Source: Pseudemcibacter sp038106445 (GTDB taxonomy: Bacteria; Pseudomonadota; Alphaproteobacteria; Sphingomonadales; Emcibacteraceae). Taken from it: a DNA stretch of 64,000 bases. How positions within the stretch are numbered: position 1 is the stretch's first letter; the number at the start of each line of letters is the position of its first letter. The notes beneath the pieces are model-generated. The model ran no database searches, had not been told where the DNA came from, and worked only from the letters and a program-made list of their open reading frames with translations. The DNA lies in assembly GCA_038106445.1 (NCBI GenBank), contig JAYODU010000001.1, positions 350,347 to 414,346 of the forward strand, given 5' to 3'. Below are positions 9,739 to 19,152 of the stretch, piece by piece. Position numbers and translations under genes: made by a program.

Positions 9739-11091
9739 ATGACAAGAAAATATTTTGGTACGGACGGTATTCGCGGCAAAGCGAACGAAGGTAAAATGAC
9801 AGCGGAAATTGCCATGCGTGTTGGTATGGCGGCAGGCCGGCATTTTACCCGTGGGGAACATCAGCACCGGGTTGTTATCGGTAAAGATACGCGTCTTTCG
9901 GGATATCTTCTTGAACCAGCACTGACGTCAGGATTTATTTCCATGGGAATGGATGTTGTGCTTCTTGGCCCGCTGCCGACACCGGCTGTGGCAATGCTGA
10001 CCCGTTCGCTTCGTGCGGATTTGGGTGTTATGTTATCTGCCTCCCATAATCCATATCACGACAATGGTATTAAATTGTTTGATCATGACGGCAACAAGCT
10101 TTCGGACGAGATTGAATTGGAAATCGAACGTAAAATGGACAGTTGTTATAATGAACACCTTGTCGCCAGTGAAGATCTTGGCCGTGCCCAACGGCTGAAT
10201 AACGCTGTTGGACGTTATATCGAATTTGCAAAAAACACTTTTCCCAAAAACTTGCGCCTTGATGGCCTTCGTATCGTACTTGATTGTGCTAATGGTGCCG
10301 CTTACAGAACAGCTCCAAGTGTACTTTGGGAACTTGGTACAGAAGTTATCACAATAGGGACTGAACCAAATGGGACAAATATTAACCTTGATTGTGGTTC
10401 AACCAAACCCCAGACAATGTGCAAAAAGGTTATTGAAACACGCGCGGATATTGGTATCGCGCTTGATGGTGATGCTGACAGACTTATTATCTGCGATGAA
10501 AAAGGCAAGATTATTGACGGTGATCAGGTTATGGCTACCATTGCCACAAACTGGCATCAGAAAGGCCAGCTAAAGGGTGATGCACTTGTTGCTACGATAA
10601 TGTCAAATCTTGGTCTGGAAGATCACATGAAATCCTTAGGCCTTCGCCTTGAAAGGACGGCGGTTGGGGATCGCTATGTTGTTGCAGCCATGCAGGAATT
10701 GGGTTGCAATGTTGGTGGGGAGCAATCAGGCCACATTGTATTAAGTGATTTTAATACCACAGGTGACGGGCTGGTGGCGGCGCTTCAGGTTCTTGCAGTT
10801 CTGACGGAAAAGGGGCGGCCTGTTAGTAAATTATTCAAATCCTTTGAGCCCTACCCACAGCTGCTCAAAAATGTGCGTTACAATGAAGGACGTGACCCTC
10901 TAAATGATATACGTGTGAAAAAAGCTATCAGCGAAGGTGAAAACATTTTAAATGGCTGCGGTCGTGTAGTCATTCGCAAATCAGGCACTGAGCCACTGAT
11001 CCGCGTAATGGTTGAAGGGCAGGACGATAAATTAATTTCCAATGTTGCTAAAGATATCGTTGCTTCAATACAGTCTGCTGCCAGAGATTAG
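9739..11091 (+). CDS. glmM: GlmM, phosphoglucosamine mutase
   Basis: Converts glucosamine-6-phosphate to glucosamine-1-phosphate for UDP-GlcNAc synthesis. The N-terminus RKYFGTDGIRGKAN is diagnostic. The phosphorylated serine is S102 in LSASHNPYHDNGIK, the metal loop is DGDADR, the sugar-binding loop is GGEQSGH, and the phosphate-binding loop RKSGTEPLIRVM lies near the C-terminus. Length 450 is standard. It is followed 3 bases later by thiD. ftsH-folP-glmM is a widespread order in Proteobacteria. Confidence 0.97.
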   Translation: MTRKYFGTDGIRGKANEGKMTAEIAMRVGMAAGRHFTRGEHQHRVVIGKDTRLSGYLLEPALTSGFISMGMDVVLLGPLPTPAVAMLTRSLRADLGVMLSASHNPYHDNGIKLFDHDGNKLSDEIELEIERKMDSCYNEHLVASEDLGRAQRLNNAVGRYIEFAKNTFPKNLRLDGLRIVLDCANGAAYRTAPSVLWELGTEVITIGTEPNGTNINLDCGSTKPQTMCKKVIETRADIGIALDGDADRLIICDEKGKIIDGDQVMATIATNWHQKGQLKGDALVATIMSNLGLEDHMKSLGLRLERTAVGDRYVVAAMQELGCNVGGEQSGHIVLSDFNTTGDGLVAALQVLAVLTEKGRPVSKLFKSFEPYPQLLKNVRYNEGRDPLNDIRVKKAISEGENILNGCGRVVIRKSGTEPLIRVMVEGQDDKLISNVAKDIVASIQSAARD

Positions 11092-11094
11092 TGC

Positions 11095-11889
11095 ATGAAG
11101 GGCAAGGTATTAACAATAGCTGGCTCTGATTCAAGTGGTGGTGCGGGAATACAGGCTGATATAAAAACCATCTCATCACTTGGATCATATGCAATGTCTG
11201 CGGTTACAGCAATAACCGTTCAGGACACGAACATGGTCAGTGATGTTTTTTCCATTCCTGCCCATATTGTTAAGGCACAAATTCTATCTGTTCTGGGCGA
11301 TATTGGTGCTGATGCCATTAAAACCGGTATGCTGATGTCCCCTGATATTATTTTAAGTGTGGCAGAAGCCATTGCGGGTCATGCCAAAAATATTCCGCTT
11401 GTGGTTGATCCTGTGATGATGTCTACAAGTGGTCACATGCTGCTTAAACCCCATAGTGTTAATGCGCTGATCAGGGAAATTCTGCCAAAAACGTCACTGC
11501 TTACCCCAAATCTTGCTGAAGCGGCGAAACTTATAGGCACAGAACTACTAAAAAATATGGATGATATGCGCCGCGCAGCTTATGATCTTCTCAAAATGGG
11601 TCCGGATGCTGTTTTGGTAAAAGGGGGTCATTTAAAAGGGGATATTCTAACGGATTTGCTGGTTACGCAAAATTCAGAAAAAATATTTTCTTCACTTCGG
11701 GTGCCGGGTAAAAATAATCACGGAACCGGCTGCACGCTTGCGTCCGGTATTGCTGCAGGTCTGGCCCAGGGTATGGAACTGGTGGATGCTGTAACACGCG
11801 CCCATAATTTTGTACAAAAAGCACTTGAAAACGCGCCAGGCTTCGGAAGCGGCTGTGGACCGATTAATCATCTGGTGAGTGTTGATTAA
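11095..11889 (+). CDS. thiD: ThiD, hydroxymethylpyrimidine/phosphomethylpyrimidine kinase
   Basis: Ribokinase-fold kinase that phosphorylates HMP and HMP-P in thiamine diphosphate synthesis or salvage. Motifs: AGSDSSGGAGIQADIKT at the N-terminus, DPVMMSTSGHMLL in the middle, VKGGHLKGD, and the anion-hole GTGCTLASGIAAGLAQG near the end. Length 264 is typical. Only 3 bases separate it from glmM, so the two are probably cotranscribed. No thiamine riboswitch is visible upstream. Confidence 0.93.
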   Translation: MKGKVLTIAGSDSSGGAGIQADIKTISSLGSYAMSAVTAITVQDTNMVSDVFSIPAHIVKAQILSVLGDIGADAIKTGMLMSPDIILSVAEAIAGHAKNIPLVVDPVMMSTSGHMLLKPHSVNALIREILPKTSLLTPNLAEAAKLIGTELLKNMDDMRRAAYDLLKMGPDAVLVKGGHLKGDILTDLLVTQNSEKIFSSLRVPGKNNHGTGCTLASGIAAGLAQGMELVDAVTRAHNFVQKALENAPGFGSGCGPINHLVSVD

Positions 11890-11972
11890 CAGTCTGCTGG
11901 ACTAACGTCCGAATGTTATATACTATCCCCCTTGTAAATGATGAAATACATCAAATATGAGGGACTTCAAAA

Positions 11973-14405
11973 ATGCTGAACTTGAAAAATACAATTATCT
12001 TAATTGTAAGTACCGTAATATTTACAAACCAGTTGTATGCGCAGACCATTGAGCAGATTAATGACAAATTTCGTCAATTGGATGAATATTTACCAACAGC
12101 CAACAACTACCGTACAGCATCCGGTGCGCCGGGACATGAATATTGGCAGCAGCAGGCTGACTATAAAATTGATGTTACCCTCGATGATGAAAATCAAAGG
12201 ATAACCGGCCAGGCGACGATAACCTATTATAATAATTCACCGGATAGCCTTAAATATATTTGGGTGCAAATGGATCAGAACAGGTTTGATCCTAAAACGT
12301 CAATGGATATAAGTACCAGTACAGTATCAAAAGACATGGATTCAATGAGTTTTGAAGCATTTCGCAGTCATAATGAAAGGCGCAGCTTTGATGGCGGGTT
12401 TAAGGTAACCAGATTACAGGATAGCAGCGGTGTTGATCTTCCCCATAAAATAGTTGGTGCCATGATGCGGATTGACCTTCCTACCCCGCTAGAGCCCGGT
12501 TCAAATACGTCATTCAGCATTGACTGGTCATACAATGTTATGGATTCAAGGATATTAAGTTCGCGTCAGGCCGCGGAATTTTTTGAACGCGACGGAAACT
12601 GGATCTATGAAATCGCCCATTGGTATCCGCGTATGACTGTCTATTCTGATTATGAAGGATGGCATAACATGGAATTTCAGGGCGGGGGTGAGTTTACCCT
12701 GGAATTCGGTAACTATGATGTGACCATTACGGCACCGGCGGATCATATTGTGGCATCGACAGGCGAACTTCAAAATGCAGCCGATGTGCTGACCCAAAGT
12801 CAACGGGATCGCTTGATCGAAGCTCGTACATCTTCCGTACCTATATTTATTGTTACACCTCAAGAAGCCATTGAAAATGAAAAGGAAGGCACAAGGGAAA
12901 CAAAAACATGGCATTATAAAGCGGAAAATGTGCGTGATTTTGCCTTCGCATCCAGCAGAAAATTTATCTGGGATGCTATGGGATACCGTATGAAGGAAAA
13001 TGGCGAGACTGTAATGGCAATGTCATATTATCCTATGGAAGGTGAACCGCTCTGGTCGGAAATTTCGACACAGGCAATCATGCACACAATACAGGTTTAT
13101 AACAAATATTCCCTGACATACCCTTATCCCGTGGCCGTATCAGTAAATGGTCCTATAGGTGGTATGGAATATCCGATGATAAGCTTCAATGGTGCCCGCC
13201 CTACAATCCATCCCGACGGAACCCGGACGTATAGTCGCCGTACCAAACATGGTCTTATTGGTGTGATTATTCATGAAGTGGGCCATAACTATTATCCGAT
13301 GATTGTTAATTCGGATGAGCGTCAGTGGACGTGGATGGATGAAGGTTTAAACACCTTTGTTCAGAATCTGGCGCATCAGGAATGGAAGGAAGATTATCCG
13401 CTTGGCCGGATTGATCCACGAAATATTGTTGGTTATATGACAAGCACCAATCAGGTTCCAATCATGACCAACTCGGAACAGCTTCTTCAAAAAGGTAATA
13501 ATGCTTACGCAAAACCAGCAACGGCGCTCAACATTCTTCGTGAAAGTATTATGGGAACGGAACTTTTTGATTTTGCTTTCCGTGAATTTGCGCAGCGATG
13601 GAAATTTAAGCGGCCGACGCCCGCGGATTTCTTCAGGACTATGGAGGATGCCAGTGGAGTTGATCTTGACTGGTTCTGGCGTGGCTGGTTTTATACCACT
13701 GAGCATGTAGACATTTCACTGGATAATGTCCGTCATTTTACAATCAATACGCAGAACCCGGAAATTGAAGAAGCATTCAAACGCCGTCAGGAAATGGCAA
13801 AACGCACACATCCAAGCTATTTCAGTAATGATAATTTGCCAAAACGTGTCGACGAATTTCCTGAAATCAAAGATTTTTATAATGAAAATGATGAGTTCAC
13901 AGTCACAAACAAACAACGCAACGACTATAACAAACTCATCGCCGAACTTGATGACTGGCAGATAGAAATGCTTAATGATGACAGTAATATTTATATGCTG
14001 GATTTTTCAAACCTTGGTGGCCTTATTATGCCTCTTTATCTTGAAGTTGAATATACGGACGGAAGTAAAGAGGAAATGCGTTTCCCGGCAGAGACATGGA
14101 AAGTTAATGATGAACAAGTCACAAAAATGATTGTGACTGAAAAAGAGATTGCATCAGTTGTTCTGGATCCAAAATATGAAACAGCCGATACTGATATGTT
14201 CAATAATTTCTTTCCAAGACGTATTCTTGAAAACCGATTTGATCTTGTTAAACAGCGTGCAGCAGAGCGACGGGATATGATGAAAGAAAATCTCGAAGAC
14301 GTCAAATCATTGCAAGAATATCAACGTGAGAGGCGCGAGAAAGATCAGGAAAATGAGCGATCATCTGAGCAGAAGCTCAATGAGCTGCTTAGAGAATATC
14401 AATAG
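11973..14405 (+). CDS. Exported M1-family metallopeptidase (gluzincin)
   Basis: Predicted zinc aminopeptidase-like protein with an N-terminal signal peptide ending near LYAQ. The zinc motif HEVGH is at residues 434-438, with the third ligand glutamate 19 residues downstream (E457, in MDEGLNTF), the spacing typical of M1 enzymes. GGMEYP just upstream matches the exopeptidase GxMEN loop. The C-terminal 200 residues are rich in charged helices. Its substrate cannot be read from sequence. The next gene (DUF6702) starts 3 bases later, indicating a two-gene unit. Confidence 0.88.
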   Translation: MLNLKNTIILIVSTVIFTNQLYAQTIEQINDKFRQLDEYLPTANNYRTASGAPGHEYWQQQADYKIDVTLDDENQRITGQATITYYNNSPDSLKYIWVQMDQNRFDPKTSMDISTSTVSKDMDSMSFEAFRSHNERRSFDGGFKVTRLQDSSGVDLPHKIVGAMMRIDLPTPLEPGSNTSFSIDWSYNVMDSRILSSRQAAEFFERDGNWIYEIAHWYPRMTVYSDYEGWHNMEFQGGGEFTLEFGNYDVTITAPADHIVASTGELQNAADVLTQSQRDRLIEARTSSVPIFIVTPQEAIENEKEGTRETKTWHYKAENVRDFAFASSRKFIWDAMGYRMKENGETVMAMSYYPMEGEPLWSEISTQAIMHTIQVYNKYSLTYPYPVAVSVNGPIGGMEYPMISFNGARPTIHPDGTRTYSRRTKHGLIGVIIHEVGHNYYPMIVNSDERQWTWMDEGLNTFVQNLAHQEWKEDYPLGRIDPRNIVGYMTSTNQVPIMTNSEQLLQKGNNAYAKPATALNILRESIMGTELFDFAFREFAQRWKFKRPTPADFFRTMEDASGVDLDWFWRGWFYTTEHVDISLDNVRHFTINTQNPEIEEAFKRRQEMAKRTHPSYFSNDNLPKRVDEFPEIKDFYNENDEFTVTNKQRNDYNKLIAELDDWQIEMLNDDSNIYMLDFSNLGGLIMPLYLEVEYTDGSKEEMRFPAETWKVNDEQVTKMIVTEKEIASVVLDPKYETADTDMFNNFFPRRILENRFDLVKQRAAERRDMMKENLEDVKSLQEYQRERREKDQENERSSEQKLNELLREYQ

Positions 14406-14407
14406 GA

Positions 14408-14938
14408 ATGAAATCAGGCCTTTACAAGTTCTTATTTGTCATCGGTTTAATTTGTGTAGCAAGTAGCAGCTCCGCACACCGCTATTATGCATCCTTTTCA
14501 CAGGTGGAACTTCAACCAACTAAAGGTACCATTGAAGTGACACACAGGATTTTTACCCATGATATTGAAGATCTTCTTGTTAGGTATCAGGGCTCAAATG
14601 GTGAACTGAGCGATGAAGTGATTGAAACATTTCTTAAGGAATATATTATTCAGGCATTTGCGCTTTATGCACCAAATGGTGAACGTGTACCTCTTGAATG
14701 GATCGCTGTTGAAGTAACACTCGATGATATTTATGTGTATCAGGAAGCGCCACTTAAGGAAGGGCAGCAGACAATAATCATCGCAAATCGAATCCTGCAT
14801 GACTTATTTGATGATCAAAGTAATACAGTGAATGTAAAGTTTGAACGAAAAGTACGAAGTCATACTTTTAATAAAGGAGGCCCGATGTATCAGATTTCCT
14901 TTGATGGCCCTACAGGCGAATATCCTTTTAATGATTAA
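14408..14938 (+). CDS. DUF6702 family exported protein
   Basis: 176 residues with a signal peptide (about 1-23, ending SSSAHRYYAS). The start HRYYASFSQVEL followed by TIEVTHRIFTHDIEDLL matches my memory of the DUF6702 family, small exported proteins often found beside M1 peptidases. It has no catalytic motif I recognise. It is 3 bases after the M1 peptidase gene, so the two are likely cotranscribed and may act together; the nature of that cooperation is unknown. Confidence 0.75.
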   Translation: MKSGLYKFLFVIGLICVASSSSAHRYYASFSQVELQPTKGTIEVTHRIFTHDIEDLLVRYQGSNGELSDEVIETFLKEYIIQAFALYAPNGERVPLEWIAVEVTLDDIYVYQEAPLKEGQQTIIIANRILHDLFDDQSNTVNVKFERKVRSHTFNKGGPMYQISFDGPTGEYPFND

Positions 14939-14964
14939 AAAAGATATTCAGTGCATTCTTGTGA

Positions 14965-14992
14965 TTGACATTTAAAAACAATTCCCTATATT
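14965..14992 (+). promoter_or_regulatory. Strong sigma-70-type promoter for serC-serA
   Basis: A perfect TTGACA at 14965-14970 and TATATT at 14987-14992, 16 bases apart. The predicted transcription start at about 14999 falls exactly at the beginning of the structured leader before serC, so promoter and leader support each other. Confidence 0.75.
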
Positions 14993-14998
14993 CCGCCG

Positions 14999-15053
14999 TG
15001 GGCTATCCCTCCCCAACGAGGGACAGCTATTCTGGAAGGAATAGGAGACATAG
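14999..15053 (+). promoter_or_regulatory. serC-type leader RNA (candidate cis-regulatory element)
   Basis: The 5' leader of serC folds into two hairpins. The first has CCCTC (15007-15011) pairing GAGGG (15018-15022), extended by T-A and by GCT/AGC further out. The second is TATTC tggaag GAATA (about 15029-15044), whose loop and 3' arm hold the purine-rich ribosome-binding sequence ahead of the ATG at 15054. This layout, its place upstream of serC and the alphaproteobacterial context fit the known serC RNA motif (Corbino and colleagues). I matched it by memory of its architecture, not by a covariance model. The likely role is control of translation initiation. Confidence 0.65.
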
Positions 15054-16208
15054 ATGTTACCAGAAAAGAAACCAGCGTCAGCGCTGTTTTCGTCAGGCCC
15101 CTGCGCTAAGCGCCCTGGCTGGACGATAAAGATTTTAGAAAATGCCCCGCTTGGCCGTTCACATCGCGCCGCAATTGGCAAATCCCGTTTAAAAGAAGCA
15201 ATCGATAAGACCCATGCTCTGCTTGAGCTGCCGGAAGATTACCTTGTTGGTATTGTGCCCGGTTCGGATACAGGTGCTGTTGAATTGGCACTTTGGTCAA
15301 TGCTTGGTGCACGCGGTGTTGATATGCTTGCCTGGGAAAGTTTTGGCAGTGGTTGGATTACTGATGTGACCAAACAACTGAAACTTGATGATGTGCGCAA
15401 AATAGAAGCACCCTACGGCGAAATTGCGGATCTTTCAAAAGTTGATCCGGCACGCGATGTAGTATTCACATGGAACGGTACTACATCCGGCGTTAAAGTA
15501 CCCAATGGCGATTGGATATCAGATGACCGTGCAGGTCTTACAATTTGTGATGCGACATCGGCAGCATTTGCGATGGACCTTCCCTGGAAGAAACTGGATG
15601 TAACAACATTCTCCTGGCAAAAAGTGATGGGTGGCGAAGGAGCACATGGTGTGCTTATTCTTTCTCCTCGTGCTGTTGAACGTCTTGAAAGCTATACACC
15701 ATCTTGGCCACTTCCTAAAATTTTCAGATTAACCAAAAATGGTAAATTAATCAGCGAGATATTTACAGGTGCCACAATAAACACCCCCTCCATGCTGTGT
15801 GTTGAAGATTACATAGATACTCTCAACTGGGGTATTGAGATCGGTGGATTAAAGAGCTTGATTACCCGTTCAGAAGAAAACCTTTCAGTTCTGAAGCAAT
15901 GGGTGGCTAAAACTGATTGGGTAGATTTCCTTGCAAGTGATCCTGCTACTCTATCGAACACTTCGGTATGCCTGAAAATCACGGCAGACTGGTTTTTAAA
16001 CCTGTCCGATGATCATAAGGCAGCAGCAGCTAAAAAATTAGCAAAGCTGCTTGAAGAACGAGATGTCGCCTATGATATTGGTGCTTACCGTGACGCTCCG
16101 GCCGGACTTAGAATTTGGGCTGGCTCAACCATTGAAAAGCAGGATCTTCGTGATCTTATGCCATGGCTTGATTGGGCACACGCTGAAGTTCGCAGTTCAT
16201 ATATCTAA
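15054..16208 (+). CDS. serC: SerC, phosphoserine aminotransferase
   Basis: PLP enzyme of serine synthesis that converts 3-phosphohydroxypyruvate to phosphoserine using glutamate. It is the longer alphaproteobacterial type (384 residues), beginning with PSALFSSGPCAKRPGW-like sequence. The PLP lysine lies in TFSWQKVMGGEGAHG, and DATSAAFAMDLPW carries the cofactor aspartate. Transcription probably starts at about 14999 within the leader described above. serA follows 40 bases downstream, so both enzymes of the branch are coexpressed. Confidence 0.95.
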   Translation: MLPEKKPASALFSSGPCAKRPGWTIKILENAPLGRSHRAAIGKSRLKEAIDKTHALLELPEDYLVGIVPGSDTGAVELALWSMLGARGVDMLAWESFGSGWITDVTKQLKLDDVRKIEAPYGEIADLSKVDPARDVVFTWNGTTSGVKVPNGDWISDDRAGLTICDATSAAFAMDLPWKKLDVTTFSWQKVMGGEGAHGVLILSPRAVERLESYTPSWPLPKIFRLTKNGKLISEIFTGATINTPSMLCVEDYIDTLNWGIEIGGLKSLITRSEENLSVLKQWVAKTDWVDFLASDPATLSNTSVCLKITADWFLNLSDDHKAAAAKKLAKLLEERDVAYDIGAYRDAPAGLRIWAGSTIEKQDLRDLMPWLDWAHAEVRSSYI

Positions 16209-16247
16209 CATTATTATTTTTACATTATTACATGAAAGGTACACCTG

Positions 16248-17825
16248 ATGGTTAAGGTACTTATTTCTGATAAATTAAGTCCGCTTGCAAAAGAAATTTT
16301 TGAAAAACGCGGTATAGAAGTCGATCAGATTGTCGGAATGACAAAAGAGGAACTGGAAGAAAAAATCCATGAATATGATGGTCTGGCCATCCGCTCTGCG
16401 ACGAAAGTAACCGCGAAAATTCTCGCCGCGGCAAAGAATTTGAAAGTGGTTGGACGCGCCGGTATCGGCGTTGACAATGTGGATATCCCAGCAGCAACCA
16501 GCCACGGCGTAGTGGTTATGAACACACCGTTTGGTAACAGCATTACTACAGCTGAGCACGCGATTGCCATGATGTTTGCAGTTGCCCGTCAAATACCGCA
16601 GGCCAGTGCATCAACACATGCCGGTAAATGGGAAAAATCAAAATTTATGGGCGTTGAACTTACCTCAAAAACTTTGGGCATTATTGGTTGTGGCAATATT
16701 GGCGCAATAGCGGCAAACAGGGCTTTAGGCCTTAAAATGAAAGTCGTTGCATATGATCCGTTTTTGTCTCCTGAACGGGCAGAGGAAATTGGTGTTGAAA
16801 AAGTAGAACTGGATGAGTTAATTCGCCGTGCTGACTTTATCTCACTTCATACACCGCTGACCGACAGCACAAAGGGTATTCTTGGTGCTGCAGCATTTTC
16901 AAAAATGAAAGATGGCGTGCGTATCATTAACTGTGCCCGTGGCGGACTTATTGATGAAGCAGCTTTAAAAGAGGCGCTGGATAGTGGAAAAGTAGCGGGT
17001 GCCGCACTTGATGTGTTTGAAGTTGAACCAGCAGAGGAAAATATTCTCTTTGGTCATGAAAATGTTGTGGCGACACCACATCTCGGCGCATCAACATCGG
17101 AAGCACAGGTCAATGTTGCCGTTCAGGTTGCAGAGCAAATGGCTGATTATCTGCTTGATGGCGCTGTAACGAACGCACTTAATATGCCCAGCCTGACAGC
17201 AGAAGAAAGCAAGCGCCTAAGCCCCTATATTACTCTTGTTCGTCAACTTGGCAGTTTCATTGGCCAACTTACAGAAGATGCAATTAAGGAAATTCAAATC
17301 GAATATCAAGGCGACGTTACAGAACTTAATGTACGTCCACTGACTTCAATTGTTGTTGAGGGACTGCTGAGCCCGCTTATGGGTAACGTGAATATGGTCA
17401 ATGCTCTCAGTATTGCTAAAGAACGTGATATCGACGTTGTTGAAAGCAAGAATGAGGGTGAATGTGATTACCATACACTTGTGACTGTGAAGGTTGTTAC
17501 AGCAAAAGGTGAATTTGCGGTTGAGGGTACTTTGTTTGCCGATCGTCGCCCCCGAATTGTGCAGATTGACGATATCAGGCTCGAAGGTGAATTAGCCGGA
17601 CATATGATTTTTGCAACAAATGATGATCAGCCAGGATTTATCGGCGCGCTTGGTACAATTCTAGGTGAAAGCGACCTTAATATAGCGACATTCAGCCTCG
17701 GCCGTCACCATGAAGGTGGTCGTGCAATTGCTCTTGTGACTGTTGATCAGCCTGCGCAGGCCGATGTAATCGCGAAAATAAGTACGATTGGTCAGGTTCG
17801 CAGGGTTAGAGCGTTAACTTTTTAA
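16248..17825 (+). CDS. serA: SerA, D-3-phosphoglycerate dehydrogenase (long form)
   Basis: NAD-dependent first enzyme of serine synthesis. Substrate- and NAD-binding domains (about residues 1-310) contain GRAGIGVDNVD, LGIIGCGNIGAIAA and the catalytic INCARGGLIDE and TPHLGAST motifs. An ASB intervening domain (about 320-450) and a C-terminal ACT domain (about 455-525, starting near HMIFATNDDQPGFIGALG) follow. Length 525 fits the long class; the ACT domain suggests feedback regulation by serine. It is followed by a strong terminator. Confidence 0.97.
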   Translation: MVKVLISDKLSPLAKEIFEKRGIEVDQIVGMTKEELEEKIHEYDGLAIRSATKVTAKILAAAKNLKVVGRAGIGVDNVDIPAATSHGVVVMNTPFGNSITTAEHAIAMMFAVARQIPQASASTHAGKWEKSKFMGVELTSKTLGIIGCGNIGAIAANRALGLKMKVVAYDPFLSPERAEEIGVEKVELDELIRRADFISLHTPLTDSTKGILGAAAFSKMKDGVRIINCARGGLIDEAALKEALDSGKVAGAALDVFEVEPAEENILFGHENVVATPHLGASTSEAQVNVAVQVAEQMADYLLDGAVTNALNMPSLTAEESKRLSPYITLVRQLGSFIGQLTEDAIKEIQIEYQGDVTELNVRPLTSIVVEGLLSPLMGNVNMVNALSIAKERDIDVVESKNEGECDYHTLVTVKVVTAKGEFAVEGTLFADRRPRIVQIDDIRLEGELAGHMIFATNDDQPGFIGALGTILGESDLNIATFSLGRHHEGGRAIALVTVDQPAQADVIAKISTIGQVRRVRALTF

Positions 17826-17860
17826 TTGTAGATGACTGTATCCAAGGAATTCTACAAGCA

Positions 17861-17893
17861 GGGAGGGTGTTAAGCCCTCCCTTTTATTTTTTT
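17861..17893 (+). terminator. Rho-independent terminator of serC-serA
   Basis: GGGAGGG (17861-17867), a seven-base loop, CCCTCCC (17875-17881), then TTTTATTTTTTT. A perfect seven-pair GC-rich stem with a U-tract, about 35 bases after the serA stop. Confidence 0.93.
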
Positions 17894-17976
17894 CGCCTTT
17901 TCACTTTGGGAATTCGCCTTTTAGGTGATATAAGCACTGCGGAACTTGAGTCTAACAAAAATTGCGGCATAACCAA

Positions 17977-19128
17977 ATGCTTGAACCAAACGAAACAGCC
18001 CTCCTGCCAGAAGGATTGCATGACACGCTTGTGGGTGATGCTCACCATGAAATCAAGGTGGTTGAAACGCTTCTTAATAGTTTTTCAGCACATGGTTATG
18101 ATCTTATTCTACCTCCGCTTGTCGAATTCGAAGAAAGCCTGCTGCTTGGACCCGGTAAAGCACAATCAAGAAACATGTTCAGGTTACTGGATCCAGTATC
18201 CCAGCGCATGATGGGTTTGCGTACGGATATGACAGGGCAGGTAGCCCGCATTTCCCATACGCGACTTGGAAATGCCCCAAGACCGCTTCGATTGAGTTAT
18301 GCCGGGGATGTTCTTCGGATTAAAGGTACACAGCTTAGACCCGAACGCCAGTTTAAACAGGCCGGTGTTGAACTAATTGGCACCAATTCAACCGAAGCTT
18401 ATGTTGAAATAGTATTGCTGGCTTATGAAGCGCTTAAGGCCGTCGGGGTGGAAAATTTGAGTGTGGATCTTGCAATGCCACAATTTGTTCCGGCAATAAC
18501 AGAAGGACTTGGTGTAGCCAAAGAACTTGCCGATCAGGTTCGTCATGCCCTAAATGCAAAGGATATAGGAGAACTGGCCACCATTGACGGAGAGGTTGGT
18601 GCCATTAGCAGAGCTTTGCTGAAAGCTGCCGGTCCAGCGAAGAAAAGCCTTGAAATACTTGCGGGATTAAAACTGCCATCGGAGGCACGCGCCATGTCGG
18701 AAGAACTGGCAGAACTCGTTTCCAAACTTGTTCGGGTGGCACCTGACCTTGTTGTAACGATCGATCCGGGCGAATATACCGGCTTTGAATATCAGATTGG
18801 TATCAGCTTCAGTTTGTTTGTGAGGGGTGTTCGTGGCGAGCTTGGCCGCGGTGGACGCTATCTGGTTAATGCAGAACGCGGTTCAGGAGAACCGGCAACC
18901 GGCTTTTCAATATATCTAGATAGTCTAATGCGTGCACTTGATCCTGGTGAAGCAAATAATAAAATATTCGTACCTTACGGTACGCCGCGACGTGTGCTTG
19001 CTGATCTGCAGAGTCAGCAATACCGTACGGTTCTCGGTCTTGAGCAGGTAAACGACAATATCGTTGAAGCGAAAAGAATGGAATGTGACTGCCTGTGGCA
19101 GGATGGAATAATTGTTAAAATTACCTGA
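17977..19128 (+). CDS. hisZ: HisZ, regulatory subunit of ATP phosphoribosyltransferase
   Basis: Histidyl-tRNA-synthetase-like paralogue that lacks the anticodon-binding domain and activates short-form HisG in the first step of histidine synthesis. The start PNETALLPEGLHD and the class II core (LPPLVEFEESLL, RTDMTGQVARI, ERQFKQAGVELIG, YYTGFEYQ-like YTGFEYQIGISF, GRGGRY) identify it. I choose ATG 17977 over the in-frame TTG 17962 because it gives the usual N-terminus; neither has a clear ribosome-binding site. hisG is not in the window. The hisZ-purA order recurs in alphaproteobacteria. Confidence 0.9.
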   Translation: MLEPNETALLPEGLHDTLVGDAHHEIKVVETLLNSFSAHGYDLILPPLVEFEESLLLGPGKAQSRNMFRLLDPVSQRMMGLRTDMTGQVARISHTRLGNAPRPLRLSYAGDVLRIKGTQLRPERQFKQAGVELIGTNSTEAYVEIVLLAYEALKAVGVENLSVDLAMPQFVPAITEGLGVAKELADQVRHALNAKDIGELATIDGEVGAISRALLKAAGPAKKSLEILAGLKLPSEARAMSEELAELVSKLVRVAPDLVVTIDPGEYTGFEYQIGISFSLFVRGVRGELGRGGRYLVNAERGSGEPATGFSIYLDSLMRALDPGEANNKIFVPYGTPRRVLADLQSQQYRTVLGLEQVNDNIVEAKRMECDCLWQDGIIVKIT

Positions 19129-19152
19129 TGAAAACACGAAAGGTCTAAATAA

